A DNA stretch of 64,000 bases from Erigeron canadensis. Taxonomy: Eukaryota; Streptophyta; Magnoliopsida; Asterales; Asteraceae. The notes beneath the pieces were generated by a model. The model was not told where the DNA came from, did no database searches, and saw nothing but the letters and a program-made list of their open reading frames with translations. Position numbers and translations under genes: made by a program. This document shows, one piece after another, positions 11,989 to 21,405 of this stretch; position 1 is the stretch's first letter; each line of letters opens with the position of its first letter. The stretch spans positions 13,638,501-13,702,500 of the forward strand of contig NC_057768.1 of the NCBI RefSeq assembly GCF_010389155.1, given 5' to 3'.

Positions 11989-12237
11989 GTGTTTGCTTGT
12001 TTCAATTGCTTTTCAAGTTTATTTGGAGTTCTTTTATCATTTGTGACATCAACTCATCATTCTTCTTCAAAGGTTGTTTGTCAATTTCATTCCAAACTGC
12101 AAGGGTTCCAAATTCAACTTGAAGATTATTCATCTCGAAAGAAAAGGATATACATTCAAGATTTAACAAGAGATTTTTCAAAAATCAAAGAGAATGTGAT
12201 TACTCATGAATTGAGGGGGAGCATGATTACTTCATAA
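11989..12237 (+). CDS. Small ORF of 82 codons in the copia-1 3' region, uncertain
   Basis: I do not recognise this ORF. It starts MFACFNCFSSLF, with a short Cys/Phe-rich N-terminus and a Lys/Arg-rich middle (SSRKKRIYIQDL). The sister element has the same ORF (54604-54888, minus), open and ending at the same residues, but with 12 extra codons near the N-terminus. The difference is a 36-bp indel that keeps frame. The copies are too close for conservation to prove coding. Confidence 0.2.
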   Translation: MFACFNCFSSLFGVLLSFVTSTHHSSSKVVCQFHSKLQGFQIQLEDYSSRKKRIYIQDLTRDFSKIKENVITHELRGSMITS

Positions 12238-12291
12238 GAGACTTTTCAAATCCTCATTCAAATGTTTACTATCAAAAGTGCTTAAGATGAT

Positions 12292-12561
12292 GTGACAAAG
12301 ATCAAAGCTTCAAAGGACAAAAAATTGAAGATCCAAGACAAAGAAGAAAAGCTTCAAAAGAGTCTTCATCAATTCAATTTATACAAGATCTTCAAAGTCA
12401 TACATCAACACTTTACCAAAAGTTACATTGCACACTTCAAAGGGGGAGAGTACATATCTCTGAAAATTCATTCCAAGACTTCAAAGAAAAGACTTCAAGA
12501 TTCGAAGATTGAAGAATTCAAGACAAATTCATACCTTCCGCATTTCAAAAGACAACTCTGA
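12292..12561 (+). CDS. Small lysine-rich ORF of 89 codons in the copia-1 3' region, uncertain
   Basis: I do not recognise this ORF. It encodes a basic, Lys-rich peptide starting MTKIKASKDKKLKIQ. The sister copy at 54280-54549 (minus) has the same length and differs at only two residues that I can see. An internal purine tract AGGGGGAG at about 12440 lies inside it. It could be chance openness in A-rich DNA. Confidence 0.2.
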   Translation: MTKIKASKDKKLKIQDKEEKLQKSLHQFNLYKIFKVIHQHFTKSYIAHFKGGEYISLKIHSKTSKKRLQDSKIEEFKTNSYLPHFKRQL

Positions 12562-12812
12562 ACTGTGATTCAACAATCCTCGAAGATTTATACACACACA
12601 CACTCATCATTCTCTGTTCACAAAGAACATTGAGAATCGACAAATAATTTAACATCAAGAAGTCCAAGACCAATACTGAATCAAGTTTTCCAAAGACAAT
12701 GAGAAAGCTTTGAAGGCTTGTTTCAACTCACCAATTGTCTTCATCACCGGGCTCATCAAATTCATTCCTACAAGACAAAACAACACGTACTTCAGACCTT
12801 ACAACCTATCAC

Positions 12813-12824
12813 TAAGGGAGAGAA
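12813..12824 (+). other. copia-1 polypurine tract
   Basis: TAAGGGAGAGAA lies immediately before the 3' LTR start TGTTAG. It is in the position where plus-strand synthesis is primed. Similar AGGGGGAG tracts occur four times further upstream. Confidence 0.85.
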
Positions 12825-13134
12825 TGTTAGAAAATTAAAAGTAATGATACATTGTAATTTAAGTTATGGACTTACTTGTTGTTAAGTCATGAGTTGATGA
12901 TTTCTAAGGTTGAGGGGCTAATTGTGATTATTAGCATAGTTGGTTTGTTTAGACTATAAAGAGCCTTCAATTCCTTAGAAATCATAACTTTTGAACAACA
13001 GTCAACACTTAAGACCTGAATAACACACTCTTGATCCAAATTCTCTCTCAAAACACACACAAACACCAAGAACACACACACTAACCAAACGCCATTGTTG
13101 ATGTAAATTCAAATGATAAAATCGTGTTGCTACA
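12825..13134 (+). repeat. copia-1 3' LTR (310 bp)
   Basis: Same termini as the 5' LTR (TGTTAG...CTACA). The TATA box of the 5' copy reads TATAAAGAG here. It is followed directly by the target duplication ACCTC (13135-13139) and the resumed Athila-like integrase. Confidence 0.95.
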
Positions 13135-13299
13135 ACCTCCGGTTGGCCCGTAATGGCAAGCATCCAATATCTCCCTAGTTTCAGCTCCTGCGACACATCT
13201 TCTTACCATACCATCTGCACACATATACGAAACAGATATGGGTTATCACAGAAATAGTGCTTAGCATCCGATATGAGCTTCTTCTTCTGTTGACCCGAG
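13135..13299 (-). pseudogene. Athila-like integrase zinc-binding segment, stranded between two insertions
   Basis: This 165-bp island of the split Athila-like element reads on the minus strand. It encodes the region just before and within the integrase HHCC domain, with residues such as RICADGMVRRC and LDACHYGPTGGH. Its high-coordinate end abuts the Tekay element (target duplication CCGAG, 13295-13299 and 23440-23444). Its low-coordinate end abuts copia-1 (duplication ACCTC). With each insertion and one duplication copy set aside, the frame runs on into both neighbouring pieces, so both insertions hit the same gene. Confidence 0.92.
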
Positions 13300-15723
13300 T
13301 GTGACAATCGTCATCTGAGCGTACTTCCCGAAATACTTTCCGGTCACTTTAGTTCGTTTGGTTTATGTACGTCATTAGCCTACAAGACTTTATCATGGAA
13401 TAAGTGAATTTATTTTGATTCGGACTTTATGAGCCCCTAGGCCTTAGAAAAATTATACGTGGACTCGAGAACAGGAGGAATACTAGTGTCTTGTGGAAGT
13501 TCCAAATTAAGTAAAATACTTAAAATTAAATCAATAAAAGCTTTAATGAATAAATATAGACATGTTTACATCCGTTAGAAAGCTATTAAAAAGTTACGTT
13601 TAAATATGAGGACAAAATAGATTAACGGGTCACGAGTCTTCCAGAATGGTCGAGTCAAATGATTTTTGTGAGGGTCAATGGTGGTCAAAATTCGGTCAAG
13701 GGGTAGAAAGGGTGAACAAAACCCTAATTTTCTTAACCTAAATCCTCATTTCTCCCAAAACTCACCCTCACCTCTCTCTCTCTCTCTATTATAGTCGTCC
13801 CCCCCCCCTCCCTGTTTTTTCCCTCTTCTCCCACTCTCTTTTTGGCAGCCACGAGCCACACGAACCACAAACCACCACCACGAACCACCATCTCTTTTCA
13901 CCATCTCTTTTTGGTAAGTTATGGTTTTAACATCAAAAATCACTGGTTCCTAAATATTTATCCTTATTTTTGGCCATATATATGTTCATATGTGTGTGGA
14001 TCCGAAAAGTTTTATAAAATATGTATAAACGGGTTTCTCTTCTTCTTCCTTCTATTAAACCCGAATTTTTTTTTTGTATATTATATAAATATATACATAT
14101 ATATATTCGGTTATATATATGTATATACAAATAAAGATCCAAGTTTTTGACTAAAAATTATATGTATTTCGGTGGTATATATCCGAAATCGGTTCGTGTT
14201 CATATAAATAAACCGAAACCTTGTTTTAATCTGAGATAAATGTGACTTTCGTTTAGTTTTCGGTTAGATCTAATCTAAATCCGTGAATAACATGTAATTT
14301 TCGAGTTGTTTGGTTGGTTTTCGATTAATGATTGTGTTTGGATATAGATTTGTCTTTGAGTTTGAGCCGGTCAACGCCGGTTAACACCGGCCAGAAATGT
14401 TTTGGTTCAAAAGAATTTGATTTGGGTTGTACTTTTGGGTTTAGGTCTTAATTTTTCGGTTCGGTCAATCGTCGGTCAAACTGTTAGTCAAACTTAGTCA
14501 ACGACGGCTTAATGATAAAGATTAGGGTTTGGCATTGTTTGGGCATTTGCTCAAAATTTAAAGTATTTGAACAAGTCAATTGTATTTCAATTAATTGATT
14601 TATAATTAAGATTAAATCTCACATCTTTATAATAAAGAAAGTAATATGGATATATATATATAAATATATAGATAAATGTATTAAAGGACTAAGTTAAGTA
14701 GATATATATATATATAAGAATGATATTGACATGGACATATGATTATATATATATATATATTAAAAAGATTTTGTAAAGACTATATAAATTATAGATTTGT
14801 ATAATAAAAATCAAAGACTCGTCGGACTTAACATATTTTATGACGACATCCCATACGAATACTTGACGAGATATAAACATAAGATGTGACATCATTATTG
14901 GACAATTTATAAGGACAACGAGACTATTATATATATTAAGACATTGACGAGACATAATGGCATTTCCTAAGACACTAGTATAGGACATATACGAGTACAA
15001 TTAAATTTAAGTTCTTACTGGGTGACTTGTGGACAATGTAGGACTTTTGGACAGATAGTGAGTTGTTTCAGTGTTTCTGACAGTTCGTGTTCCTGTTCGT
15101 TGATATAGGATACTTATATTTGTGCTGCTTTCAGGTGAGTTTCGTATCCCCTCTTTTTACAAGTTTTGGGGTGGAAAGTATACTTATTTTTAAACAGTTT
15201 TGTCGGTTTCTGTTTTATGTTCAATATTGAGCCTGTGCGTATAGAGTTACTTGTGCCATTTGACGTGTTTTGAGACTTTGAGGCATTTGGACTTATTATG
15301 GCGTAACTCTGCTCGTTATATATTGAACTATTACTTGTTTAGACTTAAAAGAATCAACAAAAGACTTAGTTCTTTTATTAGACTTTTAACATAAAACCTA
15401 CGAACTCACCAACCTTTGTGTTGACATGTTTTAGTATACTTTTCAGGTATACTCAGGCTAATCAAGGATAAGGACTGCTATGCTAGGCTGGACTTCGGAG
15501 ATTAGTACTCCTTAATAATTGTCAGACTTTGAGGCTACATGCCTTGATTTATTTCCTTATGGACTTGGTTGTAATAAGCTATTTTAGCACTATTACGACT
15601 TGAACTCATGTTTTTGGGAATATGTTTATTATATTCTATTTCATTTAGTAGTATCTGTGTAATACCATGTCATGCTGTACTTTACGTGACACCTCATGTT
15701 TCCGCCAACGGTGGGGTGTTACA
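13300..15723 (+). repeat. Tekay element 5' LTR (2.4 kb)
   Basis: Begins TGTGACAATCGTC and ends GGTGTTACA. It holds a CT microsatellite and poly-C run (about 13777-13812), ATAT-rich stretches (14640-14760) and a CCGGTCAACGCCGGTTAACA repeat (14367-14392). Relative to the 3' LTR it keeps about 0.5 kb (roughly 13727-14235) but lacks about 115 bp present at 22870-22985. Short ORFs inside it are on both strands, unconserved, and not called. Confidence 0.93.
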
Positions 15724-15726
15724 GAA

Positions 15727-15738
15727 TGGTATCAGAGC
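15727..15738 (+). other. Primer-binding site, initiator-Met tRNA
   Basis: TGGTATCAGAGC lies three bases after the 5' LTR end and is extended by CGTGG. This is the usual PBS of Tekay elements. Confidence 0.92.
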
Positions 15739-16498
15739 CGTGGTCGTAGAGAATTAGGTGGAAAAGCCTAGACTATAACCTAAGAACCCTGTATAACATT
15801 TACGCTAGGAATCATAGATGCATTCCAGACGTGCTAACGTCGCTTATATTTTGAGTTCATATCCTGTTTAGACTTATTATCTTTGTGCTTATTTTGACTA
15901 TGGCTATCATTTGGTGACTGTGTACTTGTGGTGACTGTGTGCTTTCAGTGTTATTGTGATTATTTATGTGAATTAAAGCAAGATCAAGTGATGGCGCTAA
16001 CTAGTATTGCATAGCGATAATCATAGAAAAGTCTGATCAACTGTTCTATGATTACCGCCATGCCTTGCGACAGGTATTGACATCAGTGATTGCGCTTGTA
16101 GTGAGAGTGTGGTAGTTACTCTAGGATGATTAATGGGTGTTGGTTAGGTGGAGGGTTAGCCGCTAGTACACCCTGTATACATACCCGACCAATACCTAGA
16201 GAGCATACCAGTACCGTGATCCGACCTTGCATTAGATGTACTAGGGGTGTGGAGGGTTAGCCGCTGGTACACCCTGTATACATACACCACTAGTGCAACG
16301 AATGTAGGTGTTACATTCGGACCACATTTTAACTGCGATTTAAGGTTATATATTATTAGTATATATATATGTATTGCATTGACATGAATTATATGAATAG
16401 TTTAGGTTCTAGATAGCATTCCTTAGACCATAAGACGAGAGAGCTTACTGAGAGTATTTTGTGATGTTAACATCGTCGAGTGTATCTTTCCCCGACTA
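15739..16498 (+). other. Tekay leader with a 36-bp direct repeat
   Basis: A non-coding leader precedes gag. It contains two near-identical copies of a segment starting GTGGAGGGTTAGCCGCT at 16149-16185 and 16249-16285, about 100 bp apart. Both contain GGTACACCCTGTATAC or a one-base variant. A diverged GGTACACCCTATATA occurs at the equivalent place in the gag-only gypsy element (about 38750). Confidence 0.75.
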
Positions 16499-18301
16499 AT
16501 GACACGTAGTTATAGGATAATGGAAAGAACAAGATCTAGTGCTGGAACTAGCGGCGGTCGTGGAAGAGGCCATGGTGAAAACGAAGACTCTGGTCAAGGT
16601 CGTGGTATTGGCCGAGGAGCTAGACGGAGTGGAGGCCATGGTATAGGTCGTGGCACTGGGCCTGAGGTAGTTCAAGGTGTTGGCCGTGGTACAGGCCGTG
16701 GAAATGAACAGGTTGGAGGTTGAGGTACTGGTCGTGGCGTTGGACGTGGTACAGGCCGCGGTGGCAGCCAAGGAAGTGGTCGTGGACGCGGTCGTGGTGA
16801 AGCTGAAAATGAAACTGCTAATGAGCAAGCTGGAATGCAACCAGACCCAGCCATGATTGCCATGATCACCCAAGTAGTTAATACTATACTCGCAAAAAAT
16901 GCTCAAAATGCACAAAATGCAAAGAATGAAGATGCTCAGTATGATGATGCCCAGTATGAGGACGCAGGGGATGATCAGGATGGTGAATATTATGAAGACA
17001 TTGATCAAGGAATTCGACTTGGAAATGTGCCAAGGGGACCTAGAAGTGGCGTCAGGACTTGTACTTACAAAAACTTCAAGGATTGTGGCGTGCAAGAGTA
17101 TGATGGTAGAGGTGGAGCAGTTAAGTTTATTCAATGGTTAGAGAAGATGGAAGCTGTGATTGGTATTAGTGAATGCACTCCTGAACAGAGGGTCAAGTGT
17201 GTGGCGAACTCTTTCACTAAAGATGCTTTGTCTTGGTGGAACACTCAGTGCCGAATCAGAGGCAGATTAGCAACAGAGGCGATGTCTTGGTATAACTTCA
17301 GAGAGTTGATGATGAAAAAGTTCTGCACTGCAACTGAACTGGTGAAGCTAGAATGAGAGTTTTTGGAACATAAGATGGTCGGTGCGGATCATGCTGGATA
17401 TACTACCCGCTTTAAAGAACTTTCAAGGCTCGTTCCACACTTGGTTCAACCTGAGAACAAAGGTATAGAGAAGTATCTTCGTGTGTTAATTCCTCAGGTT
17501 AGATCGACTATGGCTGCTGTTCACCGACTTACTCTAGAGGAGGCTATATTGAGGTCTGAAGCTATGACAGAGGAGTTGGTTCAGTGTGGAACTATTACTG
17601 CTATTGGGACAAAAAGGAAGGAAAGCAGTGGGGCGAGTAATAATAAGAAAGTTTGGCGATCTGATGGGAAGAGACAAAACAGAGGCAAGGTGTTTGCAGT
17701 GACTGATGCTGGCAAAAAGGAATATGTGGGTCCTTATCCTAAGTGTACCAAGTGCAATCTGCACCATGCAGCAAATCAGAATTGCTTAACATGCTACAAC
17801 TGCAATAAGACTGGGCATTTGGCAAATTACTGTCGGGAACCAAGGACTCAAGTGGCACCATTGAATGTTGCACCATTGAATCAAAGGAGACCAATCGGAG
17901 TTCGTGGAGGATGTTATGAATGTGGGGCCACTGATCACTATCAGAACACATGTCCTCAGTGGGTTGGGCAACAGGTTCAAGTGGCAGTTCATCCTAACCA
18001 GCTACAGATTACTGGATCCAATCAGAATAGAGGCAATCAGGCTTCAGCTGCTAGAGGTCGTGCTTTTGTTCTGAATGCTGCTGAGGCTCGCAACGACCCG
18101 AACGTTGTTGCAGGTACGTTTCTTCTAAATGGTCATTATGATACTATTCTCTTTGATTCTGGAGCTGACAATAGTTTTGTCGCAACTAGTTTCATTCCTT
18201 TATTGAGTGCTATGCCGAGCCCTATGTATTTATGTTTTGACGTAGAAATGGCTAATGGTGGGTTAGTCAGATTAGACCAGTCATTCGTTCGTGCACATTA
18301 G
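16499..18301 (+). pseudogene. Tekay gag and protease (broken)
   Basis: The first ~110 codons are rich in GRG/RG dipeptides (16540-16800), followed by an acidic linker. The gag capsid domain includes FIQWLEKMEAV and ALSWWNTQ. Two zinc knuckles follow, CYNCNKTGHLANYC and CYECGATDHYQNTC (17790-17955). Aspartic protease begins at VLNAAEARNDPN and carries the active site LFDSGADNSFV (about 18150). In-frame TGA codons lie at 16721-16723 and 17354-17356. Near 18285 a frameshift leads to the early stop at 18301, after which the protease continues in another frame. Start chosen at 16499; an internal Met eight codons later (MERTRSSAG) is a good alternative. Confidence 0.9.
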
Positions 18302-21300
18302 TTCTTAATAATCATGCTTTCTTTATTGACTTAGTACCTTTTGAAATGGGAAGTTTTGACGTTATTGTTGGTATGGACTGGATGTCTCTGGTCGATGCAA
18401 TGATTCTTTGTAGTGCAAAAATTGTTAGAATTCCCTTACCAAATGGTGAGATACTAGAAGTTCAGGGCGAGGTGTCTGATTCTTTTGAGGGTCGTGTCAT
18501 GAGTGCGTCTGCTAAAGAGGTTAGCTTGATTGATGTCCCCGTCGTTCGGGACTATCAGGATGTCTTCCCTAATGAATTGCCTGGCTTACCTCCGTCTCGA
18601 CAACTTGATTTTCACATTAGTCTCGTTCCTAATGCAGCTCCTGTAGCAAAATCTCCCTATAGATTAGCAACAACTGAATTACAGGAATTGGCCACGCAAT
18701 TAAAAGAACTTCAGGACAAAGGATTCATTAGACCTAGCCAGTCACCGTGGGGAGCACCTGTCTTATTCGTTAAAAAGAAGGATGGCTCTTTTCGCATGTG
18801 TATCGACTACCGTGAGTTGAATAAGTTTGCAATAAAGAATCGTTATCCTCTTCCTAGAATTGATGCTCTGTTCGATCAACTTCAAGGTGCGAAGTGTTTC
18901 TCAAAAATTGATTTACGTTCAGGGTATCATCTACTGCGTGTACACGAGGACGACATACCAAAGACTGCTTTTAGGACAAGATATGGACATTTTGAGTACA
19001 CAGTGATGCCTTTTGGATTGACCAACGCACCAGCAGCATTCATAGATTTGATGAATAGAGTGTGTCGACCGTATTTGGATAAGTTTGTAATTGTGTTCAT
19101 CGACGACATCCTAATTTACTCAGAGACAAAGGAAGAACATGCTGAACATCTGAGGAAGGTATTGGAATTACTGAGGAAGGAAAAACTGTATGGAAAATTT
19201 TCCAAATGTGAGTTTTGGCTTGACGAGATACACTTTCTGGACATGTCGTGAGCAAGGATGGAATACACGTGGATCCTAGCAAGATTGACTCAGTCAAGAA
19301 CTGGAGAACACTAGAGACACCGACTGAAGTCAGACAATTTTTTGGACTAGCTGGCTACTATAGAAAGTTCATCGAGAATTTCTCTAAGATTGCGTTGCCG
19401 CTTACGCAATTAACTCAGAAGGATAGGCCATATGTCTGGGGTGAAAAACAAGAGGCAGCGTTTCAAATCTGGAAAGATAAGCTATGTAATGCACCGATAT
19501 TGAGCCTGCCTGAAGGATCTGATGATTTTGTAGTGTATTCCGATGCATCGGGTCAAGGATTAGGTTGTGTGCTCATGCAAAAAGGCAAAGTGATTGCTTA
19601 CGCCTCACGACAACTGAAGGTCCATGAGAAGAATTATACAACCCATGATTTGGAATTAGGAGCAGTGGTTTTTGTATTAAAGTGTTGGAGGCATTATTTG
19701 TATGGGACTAAGTGTGTAATCTACACGGATCACAAGAGCTTACAACATATTTTCAATCAACAAGATTTGAACATGAGACAACGAAGATGGCTTGAGTTAC
19801 TCAGTGATTATGATTGTGACATTCGTTATCATCCGGGGAAAGCCAATGTAGTTGCCGATGCCTTAAGTCGTAAGGAAAGGGTTAAGCCTAGACGAGTACG
19901 TGTTATGAGTATTACAGTGCAAAGGAGTGTTAGAGATCAGATCATAGAAGCACAATTGGTGGTTGTTGGCGATAAAGATCTTCTTAAAAAGGAACTACGA
20001 GGAATGGAACAACATTTGGATAGAAGAGACGATGGTGGCTTGTATTTCGTGGACAGACTATGGGTTCCTTCAACAGGTGATTTACGAACACTGGTATTGA
20101 ATGAAGCTCATAATACAAGGTATTCGGTACATCCAGGCACCGACAAGATGCACTATGATCTGCGTGAATTATATTGGTGGCCTGGCATGAAGAAAGATGT
20201 TGCTGAGTTTCTAAGCCGATGCTTGACATGTCTACAGGTGAAAGAAGAACATCAAAAGCCTGCGGGATTACTCAGACAACCAGAAATTCCTGAATGGAAG
20301 TGGGAGAACATAACTATGGATTTCATTACTAAACTACCTAGGACGAAGGAGGGACATGATATGATATGGGTGATCGTCGATAGATTGACAAAGTCTGCTC
20401 ATTTTCTAGCCATTTGTGAAAAAGACCCCACAGAGAAGTTAGTGAGGAAGTATGTAAAGGAAGTCGTATTGAAACATGGCATACCAGTTTCGATTATTTC
20501 AGATGGAGATACTCGCTTTAATTCTCAGTTTTAGCGAGGGTTTCAGAAGGCTTTTGGGACTAGGATAGACATGAGTACGGTGTACCATCCACAAACCGAT
20601 GGTCAGAGTGAACGTACTATTCAGACTTTAGAAGACATGTTGAGAGCCTGTGTCTTGGATTTTGGTGGTAACTGGGATGATCATCTACATTTGATAGAAT
20701 TCTCTTACAACAATAGTTATCACGCGAGTATTGATATGGCTCCTTTCAAGGCATTGTATGGACGGAAGTGTAGATCACTTGTCGCATGGTCTGACTTGGG
20801 CGATAGTCAATTGGTTGGGCCTGAGCTTATTGAAGAGAATGCTGACAAAATAATTCAGATTAAAGAACGACTTAGATTAGCACGTGAACGACAAAAGAAG
20901 TATGCGGATGTCAGACGTAGACCTTTAGAATTCAAAGTTGGGGACCGTGTACTTCTTAAGGTTTCCCCTTGGAAGGGAGTGGTTAGATTTGTCAAGAGTG
21001 GAAAGCTTAGACCTAGATTTATTGAACCTTTTGAGATACTAGAAAGAGTTGGCGAGGTAGCTTATCAATTGAGACTTTCAGAAGAGCTTAAGGGAGTTTA
21101 TGACGTATTTCATGTGTCTCACCTTAGAAAATGTCTAGCTGAAGAAGATCGTCATGTGCCTATGGACGAGATCCGAATTGACGATAAGTTGAATTTCGTT
21201 GAAGAGCCTTTAGAGATTGTGGACCGCAAGGTGCGGAAACTAAAGAAAACCAAGTATACACTTATCAAAGTTCGATGGAATTCAAAGCGATGGCCTGAGT

Positions 21301-21371
21301 ATACTTGGGAACGGGAAGATCATTTTAAGACAAAATACCCCCAATTGTTTAATAGGACTAGTTCGAGTTGA
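18302..21371 (+). pseudogene. Tekay pol: RT, RNase H, integrase, chromodomain (broken)
   Basis: RT spans about 18640-19250 with catalytic [10 protein letters not shown] (19096-19120). A 1-bp deletion near 19238, in the FLGHVVS region, shifts frame. RNase H follows (VVYSDASGQGLG, about 19530). Integrase has an HHCC finger (about 20105-20240), first Asp in MDFITKLP, second in SDGDTRF and Glu in [14 protein letters not shown] at 20532-20534 replaces an expected Trp codon. The C-terminal chromodomain (about 21195-21350) has IVDRKVRKL and [17 protein letters not shown], a module that in chromoviruses steers integration to heterochromatin. Only these three lesions are visible from 18346 onward, so this copy is comparatively young. 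Confidence 0.93.
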
Positions 21372-21405
21372 ATTTCGGGATGAAATTCTTTTAACGGGGT
21401 AATGC
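21371..21405 (+). other. Tekay 3' terminal hairpin and polypurine region
   Basis: AATTTCGGGATGAAATT (21371-21387) is a perfect 6-bp inverted repeat around a 5-base loop. It is followed by TTTAACGGGGTAATG next to the 3' LTR. The gag-only gypsy element has the same arrangement at 41138-41174. Confidence 0.8.

Larger units (their letters stand above)
10066..12812 (+). other. copia-1 long post-pol region
   Basis: The 2.75 kb between the pol stop and the PPT has no ORF resembling gag, pol or the ORF3 of the other copia families here. It holds an A/T-rich stretch, two inverted repeats that each enclose the same GAATTGAACGCC motif (10273-10351 and 10404-10475), and four AGGGGGAG purine tracts (about 10576, 11911, 12213, 12440). 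It also holds two small ORFs (11989-12237, 12292-12561). Sister sequence lies at 54017-56032 on the minus strand. It may be a degenerate ORF3 zone, but I see no residual similarity that proves this. Confidence 0.7.
1390..13134 (+). mobile_element. copia-1: complete SIRE-like Ty1/copia element, 11.7 kb
   Basis: The element has matching LTRs at both ends (1390-1698 and 12825-13134), starting TGTTAG and ending CTACA. It is flanked by a perfect 5-bp target duplication, ACCTC, at 1385-1389 and 13135-13139. Internal order is PBS, a 1.2-kb leader full of inverted repeats, a very long gag, pol in copia order (protease, integrase, RT, RNase H), then 2.7 kb of mostly non-coding DNA and a PPT. The two LTRs differ by 9 substitutions and 1 single-base indel by my count (about 3 percent). 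At commonly used plant LTR rates this is of the order of one million years. Gag and pol both carry several stops and frameshifts. The SIRE/Maximus assignment is inferred from the long gag and long post-pol region. Confidence 0.93.

Noticed and set aside
13842..14150. 102-codon ORF in the Tekay 5' LTR
   Set aside because: Low-complexity A/T-rich sequence in a part of the LTR missing from the 3' copy, with overlapping open frames on both strands.
15727..15738. Possible tRNA gene fragment (TGGTATCAGAGC)
   Set aside because: Each occurrence directly follows an LTR end and is a primer-binding site; no tRNA cloverleaf surrounds it.
16496..17134. 212-codon Ser/Thr-rich open frame on the minus strand
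   Set aside because: Antisense to the RG-rich Tekay gag; its openness follows from the GGN/CGN repeats of the sense strand and it has no recognisable domain.
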